DNA from: Bacillus sp. ISL-7
Lineage (GTDB): Bacteria > Bacillota > Bacilli > Bacillales_B > DSM-18226
Reading direction: 5' to 3'
Length of the DNA stretch: 15,677 nt
NCBI RefSeq assembly: GCF_018613065.1
Contig: NZ_JAGGQW010000103.1
Location: forward strand, 1-15,677
Made by a program: the position numbers and the translations under genes
The notes under the pieces: generated by a model
Seen by the model: the letters and a program-made list of their open reading frames with translations, nothing else
What the model was told of the DNA's origin: nothing
The model's database searches: none
In this document: positions 12,800 through 15,677 of the stretch, piece after piece
How positions within the stretch are numbered: the stretch's first letter is position 1
Layout: every line of letters starts with the position of its first letter

Positions 12800-13045
12800 T
12801 TGACTGTTAACCATGCCAGTACTTTGAAAAAAGAGTATTTTCTCTCCTATATAAATTTGGTCTTGATTTCTCGAAATTGCTCCCTTAAAGAGGCTAAAGA
12901 AATAACCATGGATTTGTTTTTCCGCAATGATCCAATACGTTACGGTAATCAGACTTACGAACGATTTTTGGATGCCTATTATCAATTGGAGAGTAGTATT
13001 GGAGGGGGAAGATTAATGAATGAAAAAGGAATTTGCTGTGCTTAA
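12800..13045 (+). CDS. Unrecognised 81-aa protein ending in CC
   Basis: No family recognised. The frame opens further upstream (12746), but GAGGAG at 12785-12790 is 9 bases before a TTG at 12800 and directly against an ATG at 12791. TTG is preferred, giving MTVNHASTLKKEYFLSYINL. The protein is compact and probably helical (STLKKEYFLSYINLVLIS; SLKEAKEITMDLFF; YERFLDAYYQLESS), soluble, with Cys27 and a terminal ICCA (Cys79-Cys80). It follows the CxCxCxC gene by 29 bases and ends just before a bidirectional terminator, so the two form a short ArsR-controlled operon. A role in arsenic handling is inferred from context. Confidence 0.7.
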   Translation: MTVNHASTLKKEYFLSYINLVLISRNCSLKEAKEITMDLFFRNDPIRYGNQTYERFLDAYYQLESSIGGGRLMNEKGICCA

Positions 13046-13063
13046 TTTTTTCCACGTTAACGA

Positions 13064-13091
13064 AGAAAAAGACCAGTCAAGGTCTTTTTCT
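13064..13091. terminator. Bidirectional terminator between convergent operons
   Basis: Perfect 11-bp stem AGAAAAAGACC / GGTCTTTTTCT with loop AGTCAA. A-rich and T-rich arms work in both directions. It separates the rightward arsR1 group from the leftward HesB-like gene, whose TAG stop overlaps it. Confidence 0.85.
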
Positions 13092-13368
13092 AACAACATC
13101 TTCCTGTATTACCTAACATCGATATCCCTTTTCCATTTCCACTTCTATCAAGAATGAGATCTTCCGTGTTTGGTTCAATAATGGGGTCAATCGCTACCTT
13201 TATATCATTTATGGTGAAGATAATATCGTCTGCTTCTGGCTCATCCAGAGCCAGTCCAATCCTTGGTTGTCCTCAGCCAAAGCCATCAAAAAAGATACGA
13301 ATGTTCTTGGCATTCTCTTCTTTGAACATTTGCTTAAATTCATCACGAGCTTCGTCAGTGATAATCAT
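13090..13368 (-). CDS. HesB/IscA-like candidate selenoprotein (in-frame TGA read as Sec)
   Basis: 92-residue HesB/IscA-type protein if the TGA at 13275-13273 (codon 32) is read through. Before it: MIITDEARDEFKQMFKEENA and IRIFFDGFG; after it: GQPRIGLALDEPE, continuing in the same frame to GRCC and TAG. HesB-like proteins have GFGCGGPxxGLALDE here, so TGA replaces the conserved Cys, as in known HesB-like selenoproteins. A SECIS-like hairpin follows 18 bases after the TGA. Start: AGGAGG lies 8 bases before the ATG at 13368; an ATG two codons earlier is too close. The tail Cys91-Cys92 is the other presumed ligand. It lies after arsC on the same strand. Alternative: nonsense-mutated pseudogene. 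Selenoprotein reading depends on selABCD elsewhere. Confidence 0.82.
13236..13254 (-). promoter_or_regulatory. Candidate bacterial SECIS hairpin
   Basis: Minus-strand CTGGCTCTGGATGAGCCAG: perfect 7-bp stem with 5-base loop UGGAU. The loop begins 25 bases after the UGA and has G at its second position, within the published bacterial SECIS rules (G among the first two loop bases, 16-37 bases from UGA). It uses CTG twice and GAG, GC-rich codons unusual for this AT-rich neighbourhood. Confidence 0.72.
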
Positions 13369-13451
13369 GTCCATTTCCTCCTGTTGTTGTTTTACCTATA
13401 TATTTTAAGCACTGTGATGTATTAAAGTAATAAAAGTGCTTTGAAAATATT

Positions 13452-13477
13452 GCCAGGAGAGTTGAAATTATCCTGGC
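13452..13477 (-). terminator. Probable terminator or attenuator after arsC
   Basis: GCCAGGA and TCCTGGC form a perfect 7-bp stem with a 12-base loop, 14 bases after the arsC stop; only a short T run follows on the minus strand (ATATTTTC). Leaky termination would still give expression of the HesB-like gene. The remaining gap up to 13374 also has AAGCACT/AGTGCTT arms (13417-13441) with a long loop. Confidence 0.55.
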
Positions 13478-13490
13478 TATTCATTCAATC

Positions 13491-13910
13491 TTACTCGCCA
13501 TTTTCAGCAAAACGCTTAATGCGGTCTCCGATTTCGTCACGGACACGTTGGAAGAATTCCCATTTTTCTTCTTCTGTTCCTTCTGCTTTTGCAGGGTCAT
13601 CAAAGCCCCAGTGAACTCGTTTTACATGTGGAGGAGTTACAGGGCAGTGATCTGCTGCATGACCACATAAAGTAACAACTAAATCTGCGTTATTTAGGAT
13701 TTCAGGATCGATAACATCAGATGTTTGATTTGAAATATCAATACCAGCTTCCTTCATCGCTTTTACTGCATTTGGATTTAATCCGTGTGCTTCAAGACCA
13801 GCACTTTTCACTGCCCACTCATCACCTAAATGCTTTTTAGCCCAACCTTCTGCCATTTGGCTTCGGCAAGAGTTACCTGTACATAAGAAATAGATTGTTT
13901 TTTTTGACAT
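13491..13910 (-). CDS. arsC: Thioredoxin-coupled arsenate reductase ArsC
   Basis: Reduces arsenate to arsenite, using three Cys in series and recycling by thioredoxin; low-molecular-weight phosphatase fold. 139 residues, the same length as the B. subtilis enzyme. P-loop CTGNSCR with nucleophile Cys10, then Cys82 and Cys89 in [16 protein letters not shown], and the conserved [18 protein letters not shown] segment. The ATG at 13910 follows AAAGGAG with 8 bases of spacing; an in-frame extension to 13961 overlaps the channel gene and is rejected. It lies 13 bases after the aquaporin gene, third gene of the arsR2 operon. Its arsenite product should leave through that channel. Confidence 0.97.
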   Translation of the reverse strand: MSKKTIYFLCTGNSCRSQMAEGWAKKHLGDEWAVKSAGLEAHGLNPNAVKAMKEAGIDISNQTSDVIDPEILNNADLVVTLCGHAADHCPVTPPHVKRVHWGFDDPAKAEGTEEEKWEFFQRVRDEIGDRIKRFAENGE

Positions 13911-13923
13911 GATGTATACTCCT

Positions 13924-14565
13924 TTATTTTTCGTGTAGTATTTTATAAATAATTGCCGCACAACCTGCTCCTAAAATCGTTGCGACAATGTACACCCATA
14001 AATGTTGAGTTGATCCTGATACGAGTGCTGGACCATTGGATCTTGCTGGATTCATAGAGGCACCACAGATTGGGCCTGCAAACATTGCCTCTAACCCAAC
14101 TGTTGCACCAATCGCAATTCCTGCGAATGATTTTACTGCTTTACCATGGACTGCAGAACCGAATATAACCATCATCAAGAAAAATGTAAGTATAAATTCC
14201 AAAACAAAGGATTGTCCCCATGAACCTCTTGGCAAGGTGGTTCCTAATGAAGCAATGTTCCCAAATAAACACAACAATGTTGCACTAGCTGCAATTCCTG
14301 CAATGATTTGAATAATAATATAATAAAGTGCTTCTCTCTTCTTAATATCTCCATGAATTAAAAATCCAATGGTTACAGCTGGATTGAAGTGTGCACCTGA
14401 GAGGTGACCAAAAGTGAAAATTAATGCCATAACAACTAGCCCAAAGGTGAGGGCTATTCCTACATGAGTTAAACTTTTAGAAATTGAATCTATTACTACT
14501 GCACCCGTTCCAGCAAAAATAAGAAAGTAGGTTCCTAAAAACTCACTGATTAACTTTTTTTTCAT
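13924..14565 (-). CDS. Aquaporin-family (MIP) channel, probable arsenite efflux route
   Basis: 213-residue six-helix channel with both signature loops: HFNPAVT (NPA at 61-63) and MNPARS (NPA at 172-174). N-terminal [18 protein letters not shown] is the usual MIP start. The position 12 residues before the second NPA, His in water-specific AqpZ by ungapped comparison, is a small residue here, which suggests a wider pore that could pass As(OH)3. Between arsR2 and arsC, with no ArsB or Acr3 in the window, the arrangement matches aqpS-arsC operons (Sinorhizobium meliloti), where arsenite made by ArsC leaves by facilitated diffusion. AAGGGG lies 11 bases before the ATG. A general glycerol or water channel is the alternative. 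Confidence 0.92.
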   Translation of the reverse strand: MKKKLISEFLGTYFLIFAGTGAVVIDSISKSLTHVGIALTFGLVVMALIFTFGHLSGAHFNPAVTIGFLIHGDIKKREALYYIIIQIIAGIAASATLLCLFGNIASLGTTLPRGSWGQSFVLEFILTFFLMMVIFGSAVHGKAVKSFAGIAIGATVGLEAMFAGPICGASMNPARSNGPALVSGSTQHLWVYIVATILGAGCAAIIYKILHEK

Positions 14566-14596
14566 TCAGTTCTAATCCCCTTAATGACAAATTAAC

Positions 14597-14929
14597 CTAA
14601 CAACCACAACGAAGCGTAGGATTGCTTTTTTCGATTTGTTTGATTTTCTCACTTTGTTCGGGCACATGCTTTAAAATATCATCTATTAGGTCATATAACT
14701 CACTTTGGTGATTCAAGGAATAATAAACCCACTGACCTCTCCGTTCTTCTTTAATGAGTCCTGCATCTTTTAACTTTCTTAGGTGTTGACTGATTGATGG
14801 CTGGCTCATGTCAAATACTTCTTGAAATTCACATACGCAGCACTCCCGATGCTTCAGAATGGAAACCATGGTTAAACGTGTTTTATCCCCCAAAAGCTTT
14901 AAGCATAGGGTAGTGCGTTCCAATTCCAT
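14597..14929 (-). CDS. arsR: ArsR-family arsenite-responsive repressor (ArsR2)
   Basis: 110-residue winged-helix repressor, clearly distinct from ArsR1. Metalloid motif ECCVCEF with Cys30, Cys31 and Cys33; recognition region DMSQPSISQHLRKLKDAGLI; wing RRGQWVYYSL. An N-terminal Cys9 and C-terminal RCGC (Cys108, Cys110) could add ligands. AAGGGGG lies before the ATG. It heads the arsR2-aquaporin-arsC operon (31-base gap to the channel). The candidate operator upstream differs from the ATCAA-N6-TTGAT type of ArsR1, so the two repressors may control separate halves of the cluster. Confidence 0.94.
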   Translation of the reverse strand: MELERTTLCLKLLGDKTRLTMVSILKHRECCVCEFQEVFDMSQPSISQHLRKLKDAGLIKEERRGQWVYYSLNHQSELYDLIDDILKHVPEQSEKIKQIEKSNPTLRCGC

Positions 14930-14952
14930 TCGGGTAACCCCCTTGTATCGAC

Positions 14953-14972
14953 ATATAATTATTTACTTATAT
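14953..14972. promoter_or_regulatory. Candidate operator of ArsR2
   Basis: ATATAATTATTTACTTATAT: 6-bp arms ATATAA and TTATAT around 8 bases, 24 bases before the arsR2 ATG. Fits an ArsR/SmtB palindrome and probably overlaps the promoter, but AT richness lowers its significance. Confidence 0.4.
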
Positions 14973-15033
14973 AAAATAAACCAAAATCATGCCATCTTCA
15001 AGCTTTACGATGTAAAGTGTTTGTAAATAAAAA

Positions 15034-15053
15034 GGATAACCCGCAGGTTATCC
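15034..15053 (-). terminator. Intrinsic terminator of arsN1
   Basis: GGATAACC / GGTTATCC, perfect 8-bp stem with a 4-base loop, followed on the minus strand by TTTTT. The arsN1 stop codon lies in the stem. Confidence 0.88.
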
Positions 15054-15548
15054 CAATAGTTTTTCCATTGCCATGACATCCACAAATTCGCCGTCTAGCT
15101 TCCCTTGGTTTTGAAATACCCCTACTTCGCGGTATCCCATTTTCCGGTATAGTCCTTGCCCTAAACGATTAAAGGGGAAGGTAAAGAGGACAATTTTATG
15201 GAAGCCGTTGGCTGCTGCAATGGATTCAATTTCAGCGAGGAGCTGCTTTCCCAAACCTTTCCCCCTATGATCCCTTGATATGTAAATAGATAGATCCGCG
15301 ACCCCGTCATACGCAGCGCGGTTACTGTATGGATTTAAAGATGCCCATCCTGCCACGCTCCCGTCCTGTTCCGCCACCACAACCTTAAATCGCCCCTGAT
15401 GCCTTTCAAACCATTCTTTAATGTATACGTAATCCTTTGTTCCTTCCTCAAGTGTAGCAATTCTATCTTCAATCCCCTGATTGTAGATTTCTAGAATAGA
15501 AATGATATCGGATTCCAATGCCTTCCTAATAATGTTGCCAGATTTCAT
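15048..15548 (-). CDS. arsN1: ArsN1-like arsinothricin N-acetyltransferase
   Basis: GNAT acetyltransferase, 166 residues, of the phosphinothricin-acetyltransferase type. Typical features: IYNQGIEDRIATLEE (about 21-35), VVVAEQDGSVAGWASLNPYS (56-75), strand VADLSIYIS, acetyl-CoA loop HRGKGLGKQLL (about 93-103) and C-terminal GYREVGVFQNQGKLDGEFVDV. YNQGIEDR-AT and GKLDG-x-x-DV are what I recall of ArsN1, which acetylates the organoarsenical antibiotic arsinothricin. Neighbouring arsI and arsR2 support that over plain glufosinate or methionine-sulfoximine acetylation. GGGAGG lies 7 bases before the ATG. It has its own terminator, so it is transcribed separately from arsR2. The sequence looks visibly more GC-rich than the rest of the window, suggesting separate acquisition. 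Confidence 0.85.
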   Translation of the reverse strand: MKSGNIIRKALESDIISILEIYNQGIEDRIATLEEGTKDYVYIKEWFERHQGRFKVVVAEQDGSVAGWASLNPYSNRAAYDGVADLSIYISRDHRGKGLGKQLLAEIESIAAANGFHKIVLFTFPFNRLGQGLYRKMGYREVGVFQNQGKLDGEFVDVMAMEKLLG

Positions 15549-15608
15549 ATTAAAACCTCCCCATACAAAATCGAATATCCTAAAACATTCTCTAGAATAT
15601 CTCAGAAT

Positions 15609-15643
15609 CCTTGTTAAGCTATCCTGCCAGTTAGTTGAAGAAG
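15609..15643. repeat. Dispersed repeat copy R13 (left-end type)
   Basis: CTTGTTAAGCTATCCTGCCA-like start (TTGTTAAGCTATCCTGCCAG) then TTAGTTGAAGAAGAAAA. It matches R11 in sequence and orientation and lies at the right edge of the arsenic cluster; the other half, if any, is beyond the window. Confidence 0.75.
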
Positions 15644-15677
15644 AAAATAAAATCCTTATTTTATAAATAAAAAAGAG

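Noticed and set aside
13273..13275. TGA as a simple nonsense mutation (pseudogene)
   Set aside because: Not excluded, but less likely: TGA falls on the one residue that is Sec in known relatives, the rest of the frame is intact, and a SECIS-like hairpin follows at the right distance.
13154..13408. Plus-strand frame of 84 codons over the HesB-like gene
   Set aside because: It is the opposite strand of the HesB-like gene; Ser/Ile-rich low-complexity translation, no ribosome binding site.
13911..13961. Longer ArsC start at 13961
   Set aside because: It would overlap the channel gene; AAAGGAG and the 139-residue family length support 13910.
14036..14311. Plus-strand frame of 91 codons
   Set aside because: Antisense shadow of the aquaporin gene.

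Overview
The window looks like chromosomal DNA of a low-GC, spore-forming Bacillaceae (Bacillus sensu lato). Evidence: AT-rich sequence, strong AGGAGG-type ribosome binding sites, SigA-like promoters, a Fur-box-controlled siderophore importer, a DUF3231 protein and a Bacillus-type ArsC. It is an accessory region rather than core genome.

Layout. (1) 1-1320: five or six tiny minus-strand genes, mostly membrane peptides of 29-78 residues, separated by copies of a short repeat. (2) 1575-4750: a Fur-regulated plus-strand operon with two FecCD permeases and a lipoprotein binding protein, but no ATPase. (3) 4844-5925: two minus-strand genes (Cys-containing small protein, GNAT), each with a repeat just after its stop. 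(4) 6033-8330: a minus-strand operon of a YheO/DauR-type regulator, RidA and a threonine-synthase-like PLP enzyme, with AT palindromes as candidate operators. (5) 8406-11430: small membrane genes interleaved with repeats, plus a plus-strand DUF3231/membrane-protein pair. (6) 11447-15548: an arsenic and organoarsenical resistance cluster. (7) a last repeat at the right edge.

The arsenic cluster holds arsI (C-As lyase) divergent from an ArsR gene and two unrecognised small Cys-containing genes. Convergent to these lie arsN1, arsR2, an aquaporin-type channel, arsC and a HesB/IscA-like gene. Seven ATCAA-N6-TTGAT palindromes cover the promoters of arsI, arsR1 and the small genes. No arsB, acr3 or arsM is present; the aquaporin probably supplies the arsenite exit as in AqpS systems.

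Two points stand out. The HesB-like gene (13090-13368) has an in-frame TGA exactly where the family has its conserved Cys, followed by a perfect 7-bp hairpin that fits bacterial SECIS rules, so it is a candidate selenoprotein in an arsenic operon. Second, at least 13 copies of an imperfect-palindrome repeat sit in the window; ten lie directly after the stop codon of a minus-strand gene in one orientation, a gene-plus-repeat arrangement resembling a cassette array. Operons (2), (4) and (6) contain no internal copy.
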